A stretch of 64,000 nucleotides of DNA from contig JAHFQZ010000004.1 of NCBI GenBank assembly GCA_023259055.1, positions 245,227-309,226 of the forward strand. Direction: 5' to 3'. Both the position numbers and the translations under genes were made by a program. Below the pieces are notes generated by a model, which was given only the letters and a program-made list of their open reading frames with translations, was not told the origin of the DNA and did not search any database. This DNA is from Nitrosomonadales bacterium. Its GTDB lineage: Bacteria > Pseudomonadota > Gammaproteobacteria > Burkholderiales > Gallionellaceae. Every line of letters begins with the position of its first letter. The first letter of the stretch is position 1. Shown here in pieces: positions 19,902 to 29,047 of the stretch.

Positions 19902-21163
19902 ACCTACTCTCGACCACATTGTGGAGCGGCATCGCCACAGCATTGCGACTCGGTTCCGGTTTGGTGGTTGCCAAAATGGTGGCAATGGCAGGCGGCCCTG
20001 CCGCACTCGCTGTATTCGGCCAGTTCCAAAACTTTCTCGTACTGATTGCCGGAGTCTCTGGAGCGTTGTTCCAATCCGGGATCGTCAAATATGCAGCTGA
20101 ACACCGTGAGAACAAGGATGAACTTGCCGGGATGCTGGCAACCGCAATCAAACTCTCAGCAATCGTCGCATTCGCGGGTTCGGTATTCCTATTACTTTTG
20201 CACAAAGAAATTGCCAATCTGGTTTTGCATCAATCAGGATGGGCTTCACTTTTTTTGGTAACAGGCATCGTATTGCCGCTACTCGTAACCAACGGGATAG
20301 CGCTTGCCCTGTTGAATGGCATGGGGCAAATCTGCCATTACCTGCTATTGAACGCACTGACCGCGCTCATCAATATGCTTGCGGTGGTAATACTCAGTTT
20401 ATGGAACGGGGTGGAAGGCGCATTATATGGCCTGCTCGTGGGGCCGATATTGGCCGGACTGGTATCGGTTGGATATGCGGTACGGATTCATGGCCGAGTG
20501 CTATCAGTGGCGCGTCACGGCACTATTGATCGTGCTTGGGTCAAGCGGTTGGGGCAGTTTGCGATTATGGCACTGACCTCTTTGCTCACTTCCGCAGTAT
20601 TGCCGATGGCAATTCGCGATGAATTAGTCAACCAATTAGGCTGGCAGGAAGCGGGTTATTGGCAAGCAGTCTGGCAGGTTTCAGGAGCGTATCTCGGGAT
20701 AGTAACGGCGGGGTTTTCGGTGTACTACTTACCGAAACTTTCCCAGCTCACGCAAGATGAAGACATACGGCAGGAGATGCTGGCCTTTTATCGCACCGCG
20801 ATGCCGATTGTGCTGTTGACAGGAGGACTGGTGTATCTATTGCGCGAGCCGTTATTGCTGCTTTTATATTCCGACAAATTTCTACCCGCTGCCCCATTAT
20901 TTGCCTGGCAGATTGCAGGGGACATGTTGAAAATATCCTCTTGGGTGTTGTCCTATATGATGGTGGCCAAAAAAATGACAGCGTGGTTCATCGGATCAGA
21001 ATTGACGTTCGTTGGCCTGGTGTACGTCGCCAACATCATACTGATTCCCATGATAGGCATCCTGACCCCGGTGGTTGTTTACGCGAGCCTGTACGCAGTG
21101 TATGCGATATTTATGTATGTATTAATTGGCGGTCACTACCTTCGGCCAACAAAAGGTTTCTAA
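19898..21163 (+). CDS. wzx: Wzx-type O-antigen/polysaccharide flippase
   Basis: 421 residues, about 12 predicted membrane segments, PST/MATE-like. It opens [29 protein letters not shown], and an internal [30 protein letters not shown] matches O-antigen translocases. It flips undecaprenyl-linked repeat units to the periplasm. The GTG start overlaps the aminotransferase stop. Flippase identity is clear at family level; the substrate is not. Confidence 0.87.
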   Translation: MNLLSTTLWSGIATALRLGSGLVVAKMVAMAGGPAALAVFGQFQNFLVLIAGVSGALFQSGIVKYAAEHRENKDELAGMLATAIKLSAIVAFAGSVFLLLLHKEIANLVLHQSGWASLFLVTGIVLPLLVTNGIALALLNGMGQICHYLLLNALTALINMLAVVILSLWNGVEGALYGLLVGPILAGLVSVGYAVRIHGRVLSVARHGTIDRAWVKRLGQFAIMALTSLLTSAVLPMAIRDELVNQLGWQEAGYWQAVWQVSGAYLGIVTAGFSVYYLPKLSQLTQDEDIRQEMLAFYRTAMPIVLLTGGLVYLLREPLLLLLYSDKFLPAAPLFAWQIAGDMLKISSWVLSYMMVAKKMTAWFIGSELTFVGLVYVANIILIPMIGILTPVVVYASLYAVYAIFMYVLIGGHYLRPTKGF

Positions 21164-21165
21164 CT

Positions 21166-22263
21166 ATGAATATTTTGATGCTTGGAGAATATAGTGGATT
21201 TTATGCGGATTTGAAGACCGGCTTTGTCAAGATTGGTCACCGTGTTCTTCATGCATCGGGGGGCGATGGATGGAAGAAGATAGGAAATGATGTCGATTGG
21301 AGTTTGGGATTAAATGGGAAAGCTGGTTATTACGCTACAGCGCTTTATTCCCCACTTTGGTTAAACAATCTCGATATTGAGCAGTTCGATATTATTCTTG
21401 TTTGTCACCCGTATGTATTTTCTCCCTTGGTTCCTAGTGCACTGTTTGGGAGGGCCTACAAAAAGCTCGAAGGGAAATTCTTTTTATCTGTTGCTGGGGA
21501 CGACTATAGAACCTATATGAGCACAATGTCCAAACTTGAATATACATGGTTTCCGGGGCTCGTAGAAGACACCGCCGGAAGGAATAACTTTCTTAGAGAG
21601 AGCAGGATAAAGCAGAATGAGAGGGTCGTTTCAATGGCGCTCGGTTATATTCCGGTGATGTATGAATACTCGCTTGGATACTTGGATTTAAAAAAACCAA
21701 TCAGTGTTATTCCACTTCCTGTAGATATTGAGAAATATTGTTATTCTGGAAACGCCGTTCAAGGGAAGGTTGTGTTTCAACATGGAATAAGTCGGCCTGG
21801 CTTTAAAGGAACTAAATTAATCGTCGAAGCATTGAATGAATTAAAGAGGAAATACCCTAACGATGTAGAAGTGATGCTCCCAGAAAAACTTCCGTTTTCA
21901 AAATACATTGAAACATTGCAAAACTCGAACGTGGTCATCGATCAAGCAAATTCATATTCCTATGGAATGAACGCTATCATTGCGATGGCAATGGGCAAGA
22001 TGGTTCTGAGTGGGGCAGAGCCTGAAGCCATCCATGCATTAGGAGAAGAGACGAGCCCAGTTATTAATATCAAACCAAGCTCAGAGGATATTCTGAAAAG
22101 GCTTAAAGATGTTCTTGAACTGAGAGGTTCTTTTGTAGAGAGAGGCATCCAGGCCCGACAATATGTTGAACGAGTGCATGAAAATACGCATATTGCTAAT
22201 AAATATGTCGAGTTTTTCAGGGCTGGTGGGGCATCTGCCAGTAGCTTGAATTATGAAGATTAA
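21166..22263 (+). CDS. Putative GT-B glycosyltransferase
   Basis: 365 residues starting MNILMLGEYSGFYADLKTGFVKIGH, which looks like the N-terminal Rossmann domain of a GT-B enzyme. The C-terminal half has VVFQHGISRPGFKGTKLIVEAL and SYGMNAIIAMAMGKMVLSGAEPEA, like the donor-binding part of GT4-type enzymes. I cannot assign donor or acceptor. Base composition is clearly more AT-rich than the flanking wzx, as in the following wzy, which suggests a separately acquired serotype-like segment. Confidence 0.65.
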   Translation: MNILMLGEYSGFYADLKTGFVKIGHRVLHASGGDGWKKIGNDVDWSLGLNGKAGYYATALYSPLWLNNLDIEQFDIILVCHPYVFSPLVPSALFGRAYKKLEGKFFLSVAGDDYRTYMSTMSKLEYTWFPGLVEDTAGRNNFLRESRIKQNERVVSMALGYIPVMYEYSLGYLDLKKPISVIPLPVDIEKYCYSGNAVQGKVVFQHGISRPGFKGTKLIVEALNELKRKYPNDVEVMLPEKLPFSKYIETLQNSNVVIDQANSYSYGMNAIIAMAMGKMVLSGAEPEAIHALGEETSPVINIKPSSEDILKRLKDVLELRGSFVERGIQARQYVERVHENTHIANKYVEFFRAGGASASSLNYED

Positions 22264-23473
22264 CTATCAACAAGCCATGGCCTTTTTGTTGGCGACTTTA
22301 GCTATTAGCGGGTTGCTTTATTTAATACCTGTAGCGGGTATCGAGGGACGGCGATTATTTAATACAGCCGCTTGGCCCATAATCACATTAATTGCTTACA
22401 CGATGCTTACGTATTCTTTAGTGAGGGTGCAGTACTTAAGGGGTTTTAGGCTTGAGCTTACCCGGATATTGGGCCTTGTTGCTTTTATATGCGCCCTGTA
22501 CTTCATGCATCTTTTTGCTATGGATAAAATAGTTGAACTATTGAAGATTGGCTCGTTTGTTTTATTGCTGGTATTAGCCAGCAATAAAACACTATGGCAA
22601 GCCTTCGGATATTTTAGGAATTTATTTGCTCTTATAGTGGCGCCTAGTATTGTATTGTATTTGCTGATGATGCTTAGCGTTCCCCCTTTTTTGGGCTTTG
22701 AAGTACCAACTCACGAAGGTAAGATCGCATCAGGTATGCAATATGGAAATTACCTTATGGGCTACATGATTTTCAATGATGGGCAATCAATTAATAGGCT
22801 AAGTGCCTTATTTGATGAACCTGGCGTAGTGGGCACCTTTGCTGCATTTTTGTTGGCAGCAACGAGGTTCAGGCTGGATGTGCAAAACGTAATTATATTT
22901 GTCGCAGCGGTTTTATCGTGGTCACTGGCATTTTTTGTTCTAATTGCCGTGTATTTATTTTCAGTACGACCGAGACTATTTCTGATTTTCTTACTTTTGT
23001 TTTCCGTGCTCTTGTTGTTGTTTTCAGATAATCCATTGGTACAAAAAATGCTGATTGATCGCCTAATGATCTCTGACGATGGTATTAGCGGAGACAATAG
23101 GACAACGTTGACATTTGAATTGAAATTTATCGAATTCCTGTTTTCAGATAAAATTTATTTCGGAAGTGACAAGACGGTTTACGAATTGGGATATTACATA
23201 AGCTCTTGGAAGTCACTTATATGGGATTATGGCCTAGTGGGACTCACATCGATATTGGGGTATTTAGTAATGTTGTTCACTTTTAAAATAAAGAGGAGTG
23301 TTACAAAGGAGGCCAATAAGGATTATTGGGTTTATTTTGTTATGTTTATAGCAAGTATTTACCAACGGCCGAATGTGATCGAAGTTGCGCCGTTATTCAT
23401 TCTTGCAGCCGGTATAAGCTATATGATTGTTGAAAGACAGAATAAACTCGAACGGTCACTTTTGTTTTTATGA
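22253..23473 (+). CDS. wzy: Wzy-like polysaccharide polymerase
   Basis: 406 residues, strongly hydrophobic with roughly ten membrane segments and a large periplasmic loop (about residues 140-180, and GISGDNRTTLTFELKFIEFLFSDKIYFGSD). Wzy proteins have little sequence conservation; the call rests on topology, position between flippase and glycosyltransferases, and low GC. It overlaps the preceding gene by 11 bp and the next by 4 bp. Confidence 0.7.
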   Translation: MKINYQQAMAFLLATLAISGLLYLIPVAGIEGRRLFNTAAWPIITLIAYTMLTYSLVRVQYLRGFRLELTRILGLVAFICALYFMHLFAMDKIVELLKIGSFVLLLVLASNKTLWQAFGYFRNLFALIVAPSIVLYLLMMLSVPPFLGFEVPTHEGKIASGMQYGNYLMGYMIFNDGQSINRLSALFDEPGVVGTFAAFLLAATRFRLDVQNVIIFVAAVLSWSLAFFVLIAVYLFSVRPRLFLIFLLLFSVLLLLFSDNPLVQKMLIDRLMISDDGISGDNRTTLTFELKFIEFLFSDKIYFGSDKTVYELGYYISSWKSLIWDYGLVGLTSILGYLVMLFTFKIKRSVTKEANKDYWVYFVMFIASIYQRPNVIEVAPLFILAAGISYMIVERQNKLERSLLFL

Positions 23474-24687
23474 AAGTAATTCTGTGTCATAACAACTATA
23501 AAGTTACAGGTGGCGCTGAAGTTTTCTATCATGAGGTGGGGCGCGTCTTGCGTGAGCAAGGGCATCAGGTCGCATATTTCTCGGCGAAAAACGGTGAGGT
23601 TGGCACCCCTTGGAAGGAATATTTTCCGGACGTGGCTTTATACAACCAGGGCGGGTTGCTTGCCAAGACGAGCAATTTTCCGCGCATGGTTTATAACTGC
23701 ACGGCAAAAGAAGCAATGGCCAAGTTGATTGCTGATTTTAAGCCGGACCTCATTCATGCGTTCGCGATCTACGTGCAGCTAACACCTTCTATTCTCGATG
23801 CGGCGCGTGAAGCGGGCGTTCCGGTGGTGATGAGCTGTAACGATTACAAACACATCTGCCCGAATTACAAGCTGTATCATCACGGCAAAATTTGTGAGGA
23901 GTGCAAAGGCGGTAAGTTTTACCGTGCAATAGTCAATCGGTGTTGCCATGATTCGATTGCTTATAGCATCGCCAGCTCCGTTGAAGCCTACGCGCACAAT
24001 TGGATGAATATTTACCGCAAGAACGTGCATACCTTTTTGTTCGCCAGTGAATTCATGGCGCATAAAACCGAAGAATTCTGGGGTAAGGGAACCTTCCGGT
24101 GGCGCATGTTGCGCAATCCATTCAATGCGCGTAAACATGCCGCATCGAATGAGATTGGGAATTACGCGCTTTACTTTGGGCGGCTGATTGACGAAAAGGG
24201 TGTGAACGTATTGCTGTACGCCGCAGCGATGGCGCGGGATGTGCCCCTGGTCGTGGTGGGTGATGGCCCAGATATGGATAAGCTCAAGAAACAGGCGGCA
24301 GCACAGGGTTTGACCCATGTACAGCTAGTCGGGGCAAAGTGGGGAGACGTGCTCGATCAAATTTTGCGAGGCTGCCGATTTGTGGTCGTGCCTTCGCTAT
24401 GGCATGAAAACTTCCCCTACGTGATACTGCAATCATTTGCGATGGGGAAACCAGTGATCGGTTCCAATCGTGGCGGCATACCAGAATTGGTTGCGCATGG
24501 CGAGCGTGGGCTGGTCTATGAAGCGACGGGTGCCGTTGCGTTGGCAGATGCGTTGCACTTGCTGATGGATGATAGTGATCGAACAAAACAGATGAGTGAG
24601 GCGGCCAAGCAGTTTGCGGATGCCGAATACAATGACGAACATTTTTACGCGAACCTGATGCAGATTTATAACGGGGTGTTGGCATGA
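23470..24687 (+). CDS. Glycosyltransferase family 4
   Basis: 405 residues, GT-B fold. The N-terminal domain begins MKVILCHNNYKVTGGAEVFYHEVGRVL. The C-terminal donor domain contains YFGRLIDEKGVNVLLYAAAM, VVVGDGPDMDKLKK and the EX7E region PSLWHENFPYVILQSFAMGKPVIGS. A cysteine-rich stretch (CNDYKHICPNYKLYHHGKIC, CKGGKFYRAIVNRCC) is common in a subset of GT4 enzymes. Overlaps its neighbours by 4 bp on both sides. Confidence 0.9.
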   Translation: MKVILCHNNYKVTGGAEVFYHEVGRVLREQGHQVAYFSAKNGEVGTPWKEYFPDVALYNQGGLLAKTSNFPRMVYNCTAKEAMAKLIADFKPDLIHAFAIYVQLTPSILDAAREAGVPVVMSCNDYKHICPNYKLYHHGKICEECKGGKFYRAIVNRCCHDSIAYSIASSVEAYAHNWMNIYRKNVHTFLFASEFMAHKTEEFWGKGTFRWRMLRNPFNARKHAASNEIGNYALYFGRLIDEKGVNVLLYAAAMARDVPLVVVGDGPDMDKLKKQAAAQGLTHVQLVGAKWGDVLDQILRGCRFVVVPSLWHENFPYVILQSFAMGKPVIGSNRGGIPELVAHGERGLVYEATGAVALADALHLLMDDSDRTKQMSEAAKQFADAEYNDEHFYANLMQIYNGVLA

Positions 24688-25592
24688 AGGTTTTGGTACT
24701 GGGTGGGTGCGGATTTATTGGATCGCATCTGGTGAATGGCCTACTGGCGGCAGGACATAAGGTGCGCGTGTTCGATCGTGCACCGGAGCTTTATCGTGCG
24801 CCGCTCGCTAAAGTGGACTACCGTTTTGGCGATTTTGCCGATGCACCGTTGCTGGCGGAAGCATTGGAGGGGATGGAGGTCGTCTATCATTTGATCAGCA
24901 CAACTGTGCCTTCTACTTCGAATCTTGATCCGATAGCAGACGTACAAGGTAACCTGATTAACACGTTGCGGCTGTTGCAACTGTTGGTACAGAAAAACAT
25001 CCCCAAGATCGTTTTCCTTTCATCGGGCGGCACGGTATATGGCATTCCAGAAACCGTGCCGATACCAGAAAGCCATCCCTTGCGACCGATCTGTTCTTAC
25101 GGCGTGGTAAAAGTCGCCATCGAAAATTATTTGCAGATGTTTCATCAGTTGCATGGCTTGGAGTATGTCGTATTGCGCGCATCCAACACTTACGGAGAGC
25201 GGCAGGGGCACGCCGGTGTGCAGGGAGTGATCGGTACGTTTATGGGAAAGATGTTGGCGGGTGAGCCGATTGAAATTTGGGGCGACGGCAAGGTTGTGCG
25301 CGATTTCATCTATGTCGGTGACCTAGCTGAATTGTGTGTGTTGGCGGGTCCATTAGAAGTATCTGGCACTTACAACGTGGGGAGCGGAGTGGGGTATTCG
25401 ATCAATGAGATTATTGCCACGTTAACAATGGTTACTCATAGGTCAATCGAGTCAATTTATAAAGTGGGGCGTGGCTACGATGTACCTGAGGTTGTGTTGG
25501 ATATCGCGCAGGCCGCTAAGGTATTTGGATGGCACCCCAATATCAATTTAGAGTGTGGAATTGAATGCACTTGGCGATGGGCGAAGCCATGA
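24684..25592 (+). CDS. NAD-dependent sugar-nucleotide epimerase/dehydratase
   Basis: 302 residues, extended SDR. The nucleotide motif GGCGFIGSH is at about residues 8-16 and the catalytic pair is YGVVK in [14 protein letters not shown] serine is in [10 protein letters not shown], followed by [11 protein letters not shown]. Related to UDP-glucose 4-epimerases; the real substrate is unknown. Both ends overlap neighbouring genes by 4 bp, so it is part of one operon. Confidence 0.88.
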   Translation: MKVLVLGGCGFIGSHLVNGLLAAGHKVRVFDRAPELYRAPLAKVDYRFGDFADAPLLAEALEGMEVVYHLISTTVPSTSNLDPIADVQGNLINTLRLLQLLVQKNIPKIVFLSSGGTVYGIPETVPIPESHPLRPICSYGVVKVAIENYLQMFHQLHGLEYVVLRASNTYGERQGHAGVQGVIGTFMGKMLAGEPIEIWGDGKVVRDFIYVGDLAELCVLAGPLEVSGTYNVGSGVGYSINEIIATLTMVTHRSIESIYKVGRGYDVPEVVLDIAQAAKVFGWHPNINLECGIECTWRWAKP

Positions 25593-26095
25593 ATACTTCC
25601 AAGCGGATTAAATCGCCAAGACGAATCGTGGGCAAAATCTGCCAATCATTGGCGCGCTTTTCATTAGCACCATCGTTTCTTCGCGTTCCTCTGTACCGGA
25701 TGCTGGGAGTCAATTTTCTAAATCCGAAAACGGTTTTCATTGGCGAGGATGTGTATTTTGATGACAGCAGACCAGACTTGGTCACTGTAGGTAGCTGGGT
25801 GCGTATTACAACGGGTGCGAAAATTTTTACCCATTTTTTTGACGCAAAGTTCATCCCAGAAAAAGATCGGCCGTTTCGTTTTTATGAGGGCGAAGTAAAA
25901 ATAGGTTCCTATGTTTTCATAGGAGCAAACGTGGTCATAGCGAAGCCTGTGGTGATAGGTGACTGGGCGGTCATCGGTGCGAATAGTGTTGTTGCTAGTG
26001 ATGTATCGCCATTTGCGATTATGGTGGGATCGCCAGCCAGACAAGTTGGAACGCGAATGCTCGACCCGCACCTCCAGGAAAACACTGTTAATTAA
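25589..26095 (+). CDS. Hexapeptide-repeat acyltransferase
   Basis: 168 residues. It starts at ATG 25589, overlapping the epimerase stop as ATGA. A basic N-terminal helix ([23 protein letters not shown]) precedes a left-handed beta-helix: [64 protein letters not shown] and [10 protein letters not shown]. Similar enzymes acetylate sugars of surface glycans. Confidence 0.82.
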   Translation: MNTSKRIKSPRRIVGKICQSLARFSLAPSFLRVPLYRMLGVNFLNPKTVFIGEDVYFDDSRPDLVTVGSWVRITTGAKIFTHFFDAKFIPEKDRPFRFYEGEVKIGSYVFIGANVVIAKPVVIGDWAVIGANSVVASDVSPFAIMVGSPARQVGTRMLDPHLQENTVN

Positions 26096-26111
26096 TTCAA
26101 CAGCACCGACC

Positions 26112-26702
26112 ATGAATTTACTTGAAACACTGCGCATGGATATGCGGTCATTTAACTTGGTGCATCCCGAAAAAGGATTGCTAAAATATTTTTACTATCC
26201 CGATGCGCGAACCGTCCTCATTTTCAGGCTATCGCAATGGTTTTATCAATTTAGAATTGTTAGGCCGTTCTCATACCTTTGCACTGTGTTAAATGACTTG
26301 ATTGCCGGAGTTTGGATCGGCCCGCGTGTGCAGGCTGGCGATGGATTGGTTTTTGCACATGCCCGAGGTTTGGTAGTCAATCCTACTGCCGTTATCGGAA
26401 AAAACTGTTTAATCTTGCAACGCGTCACCATAGGCGGACCGAACATTGTCATTGGTGACAATGTTGCACTTTATGCCAATGCCACAGTAGTGAGCAATGT
26501 CAGAGGCCGTGCGGCACTTCAGATTGGCAGCGGTGCCATCATCGGTGCAGGGGCAGTTGTTACATCGGATGTTCCTGATTATTCGGTTGTGGTTGGTGTG
26601 CCCGGCAAGGTTGTGAAAGTTATTTCGCCAGATGAAGACTGGGTTGGCTTCGCAAAAACACGCATGGCAAAGGCCGACACATCGACGCCTTTTGAAATTT
26701 AA
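26112..26702 (+). CDS. Serine-acetyltransferase-like hexapeptide transferase
   Basis: 196 residues from MNLLETLRMDMRSF. A helical N-terminus is followed by a beta-helix with GLVVNPTAVIGKNCLILQRVTIGGPNIVIGDNV and GSGAIIGAGAVVTSDVPDYSVVVGVPGKVV. CysE-like proteins in polysaccharide loci usually modify glycans and do not make cysteine (family knowledge). The second acetyltransferase in a row, it lies 3 bp before the sulfotransferase. Confidence 0.82.
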   Translation: MNLLETLRMDMRSFNLVHPEKGLLKYFYYPDARTVLIFRLSQWFYQFRIVRPFSYLCTVLNDLIAGVWIGPRVQAGDGLVFAHARGLVVNPTAVIGKNCLILQRVTIGGPNIVIGDNVALYANATVVSNVRGRAALQIGSGAIIGAGAVVTSDVPDYSVVVGVPGKVVKVISPDEDWVGFAKTRMAKADTSTPFEI

Positions 26703-26705
26703 ATA

Positions 26706-27701
26706 ATGATTGCTCAGCTTGATTCGCTATATTTACTAATTCGCCCCTGGAAACTGTGGAGCCGTTTGGTGAGTTACGGCTTGTTTGAAGGACGACCATT
26801 GACTACACGCGGGCAGTGGATCAATCCACTGGTGTTTGCGCACTTTGCCGTAGAAAAATATTTGCCCCAGATGCGTTTAGTGGAGAAGCCCGTGTTCATT
26901 TTAGGTACGGGGCGTAGTGGAACGACGATTTTGGGTATGGTGCTTTCGATGCACAGCGAGGTGGGATTTCTGAATGAACCCAAGGCGTTGTGGCACGCAA
27001 TTCATCCTCAGGAAGATTTGATTGGCAGTTATTCGCGTGGCGCGGCGCGCTATCGGTTAGGTGTTGGCGATGCCGTTCCCGAGCGAGTTCAAGATGCGCG
27101 TCGTTTATTTAGTGCTTATCTGGTAGCGACATTTTCGCGACGCGTGGTTGATAAATACCCTGAGTTGATTTTTCGTGTGCCGTTCGTGAAGGCAATTTTT
27201 CCTGATGCCAAATTCTTGTTTCTGGTGCGCAACGGCTGGGATACTTGTCATTCCATCAAGGGCTGGTCAAAACGTTTGGGTGATCAGGTTGGGGGCGAAA
27301 TACATGATTGGTGGGGGGTGAATCGGCGCAAATGGAATCTGCTTGTCGAGCAATTAGTTCCTGAGCATCCCGATCTTGCTTTACATGCAGAGTCGATGCG
27401 TAACTGGACGGATCAAACCGATATGGCAGCAGTGGAATGGATAGTTACCATGAGAGAAGGGATGTCACTTATGGCAGAGCATCCTGATAATATCATGCGC
27501 GTTGTTTATGAGGACTTATGCGATGGAGCACAAGAAAATCTAAATGGAATTCTGGATTTTTTAGAACTTCGTAGGGATGAAAAATTTATGCATTATGCGA
27601 CTGAAACATTAAAGCAAACAGTTAATTGCTTACCATTTGAGTTACATCCATTAATTGTTCATGCTTTCAACGACACCATGAGGAGACTAGGATATGAGTA
27701 A
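26706..27701 (+). CDS. PAPS-dependent sulfotransferase
   Basis: 331 residues. The 5'-phosphosulfate loop FILGTGRSGTTILGM (about 67-81) and the 3'-phosphate motif FLVRNGWDTCHSIKGW (about 170-185) define the family. No membrane anchor is evident. With cysC at 16557 in the same locus it implies sulfation of the exported polymer or its precursor. The stop overlaps the start of the following secreted protein by 8 bp. Confidence 0.88.
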   Translation: MIAQLDSLYLLIRPWKLWSRLVSYGLFEGRPLTTRGQWINPLVFAHFAVEKYLPQMRLVEKPVFILGTGRSGTTILGMVLSMHSEVGFLNEPKALWHAIHPQEDLIGSYSRGAARYRLGVGDAVPERVQDARRLFSAYLVATFSRRVVDKYPELIFRVPFVKAIFPDAKFLFLVRNGWDTCHSIKGWSKRLGDQVGGEIHDWWGVNRRKWNLLVEQLVPEHPDLALHAESMRNWTDQTDMAAVEWIVTMREGMSLMAEHPDNIMRVVYEDLCDGAQENLNGILDFLELRRDEKFMHYATETLKQTVNCLPFELHPLIVHAFNDTMRRLGYE

Positions 27702-28761
27702 CCGGATTTTCTACCACGCTGTTTGGTTGCTATATTTATTGGTTATTTCGTTTGTTAGTGTGGGAAGCGCAGCGGCAGCGCCAATTAAGAACAATGCGAA
27801 TATTCGAGCATTGCACTTGGTCAGTTTTGGTATTACGCCAGAACAGATGAAGACCGTGCTTGACCAAGCGAATAGCCAACATTTCAATACTCTCATTTTA
27901 GGTGTTTGCTGGCGCGGCAATACCACACTCATGTCGACCACATGGGCGCAAGCGCAAGGTGGTATTCAATGGAGCAAGCAGGACTTGAAAGGAATCGCAG
28001 ATTATGCACGCAGCAAAGGGATGTCAATTATCCCTGAAGTAAAGTTACTCACTCATCAGGAGGTGTTTTTTGGGAATTCACATCCTGAATGGATGTACAA
28101 CTCAGCCACCTATGACCCACGTCAGCGGCATGTTTATGACACGGTATTTTCCATGCTTGATGAATTGATTGATCTACTTCATCCAAAGGCGGTTCATATA
28201 GGACATGAAGAGTTGGTTGGTTGGGTACTGCATAACAAATTAATGCCTGATAAGCACATAGGACTGCTTGAGGGAGAGCAGATGCTTCCGGCAGATTTGT
28301 TCTTGAAGGATGTTCTTCTGATTCATGACTATCTCAGAAAGAAGGGCGTTGAAACATGGATGTGGGGGGATATGCTGATTTCACACGATGAATTTCCTGG
28401 GATGGCACCATATGAATTGCATGGGGCTGCTCCGGGGTATGGAAAACAGCTACGTAATCAGCTTCCACGTGATATCGTGATAGGCGATTGGCACTATTTT
28501 GATAAACAAGCAGAGTTTCCTTCATTGGATACTTTTCGAAATGAAGGTTTTCGAGTGATTGGTGCCACTTGGCGTAAACGGGAAACCATCAGTAACTTCA
28601 GTCAGTATGCCGCCTCGCATGGTGCTGAAGGAATGGTTGCAACTACTTGGTTTATTCCTGGAAGCAAAGCTGCTGGGGCGGTTAATACTTGGAATGACCT
28701 GAATCGGATTATTCGTGAATCCGGGGAGGCGTTCATTAAAGATTTCCCGGATGCCAAATAA
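27694..28761 (+). CDS. Secreted GH20-like TIM-barrel protein
   Basis: 355 residues with a signal peptide ending near SAAAAP. The order of segments fits a family 20 hexosaminidase-like barrel: FNTLILGV, GIADYARSKGMSIIPEVKLLTHQE, KAVHIGHEELVGW (in place of the usual H-X-GG-DE) and VETWMWGDMLI. The catalytic Asp-Glu pair reads HEE here. It may trim or remodel a glycan in the periplasm. It overlaps both neighbours, so it belongs to the operon. Confidence 0.7.
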   Translation: MSNRIFYHAVWLLYLLVISFVSVGSAAAAPIKNNANIRALHLVSFGITPEQMKTVLDQANSQHFNTLILGVCWRGNTTLMSTTWAQAQGGIQWSKQDLKGIADYARSKGMSIIPEVKLLTHQEVFFGNSHPEWMYNSATYDPRQRHVYDTVFSMLDELIDLLHPKAVHIGHEELVGWVLHNKLMPDKHIGLLEGEQMLPADLFLKDVLLIHDYLRKKGVETWMWGDMLISHDEFPGMAPYELHGAAPGYGKQLRNQLPRDIVIGDWHYFDKQAEFPSLDTFRNEGFRVIGATWRKRETISNFSQYAASHGAEGMVATTWFIPGSKAAGAVNTWNDLNRIIRESGEAFIKDFPDAK

Positions 28762-28924
28762 AAACATCGCCATCGTCGGCACCGTTGGAGTTCCTGCCAA
28801 TTACAGTGGTTTCGAGACGCTGGCGGAGAACCTTGTCAAGTACCACGACGCTGCATCGTTGCCTGATCCGGTCACTGTTTACTGCAGCAGTAGAAGTTGC
28901 CCATCAAAAAGCGACTTTATGTAA
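28751..28924 (+). pseudogene. Truncated 5' fragment of a DUF1972 glycosyltransferase
   Basis: 57 codons, MPNKNIAIVGTVGVPANYSG onward, matching the first 52 or so residues of the intact gene at 30166 (roughly 85% of bases by eye). The homology stops near base 28907, exactly where a strong inverted repeat begins. The start overlaps the GH20-like stop, the coupling expected of the original gene, so this is probably the remnant of the native copy. Confidence 0.82.
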
Positions 28925-28951
28925 GTTTATTTCCATAAAGTCGCGTCCTTT
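28906..28951. other. Strong hairpin at the junction of the acquired fic segment
   Basis: GCGACTTTATG (28911-28921) and CATAAAGTCGC (28934-28944) form a perfect 11-bp stem with a 12-nt loop, bounded by AAAAA on the left and CCTTTTT on the right. It can work as a bidirectional terminator and marks the break of homology in the truncated glycosyltransferase. No other recognisable signal is present up to the fic start. Confidence 0.75.
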
Positions 28952-29047
28952 TTGCATTTGTTATATAAGCTAAAGCCGGGCTGGTTGCCTGTGAAGCGCA
29001 ATTATCAGATAATTGCTTCAATTTAAGAAGCGATTGTGGGGCGGCAA

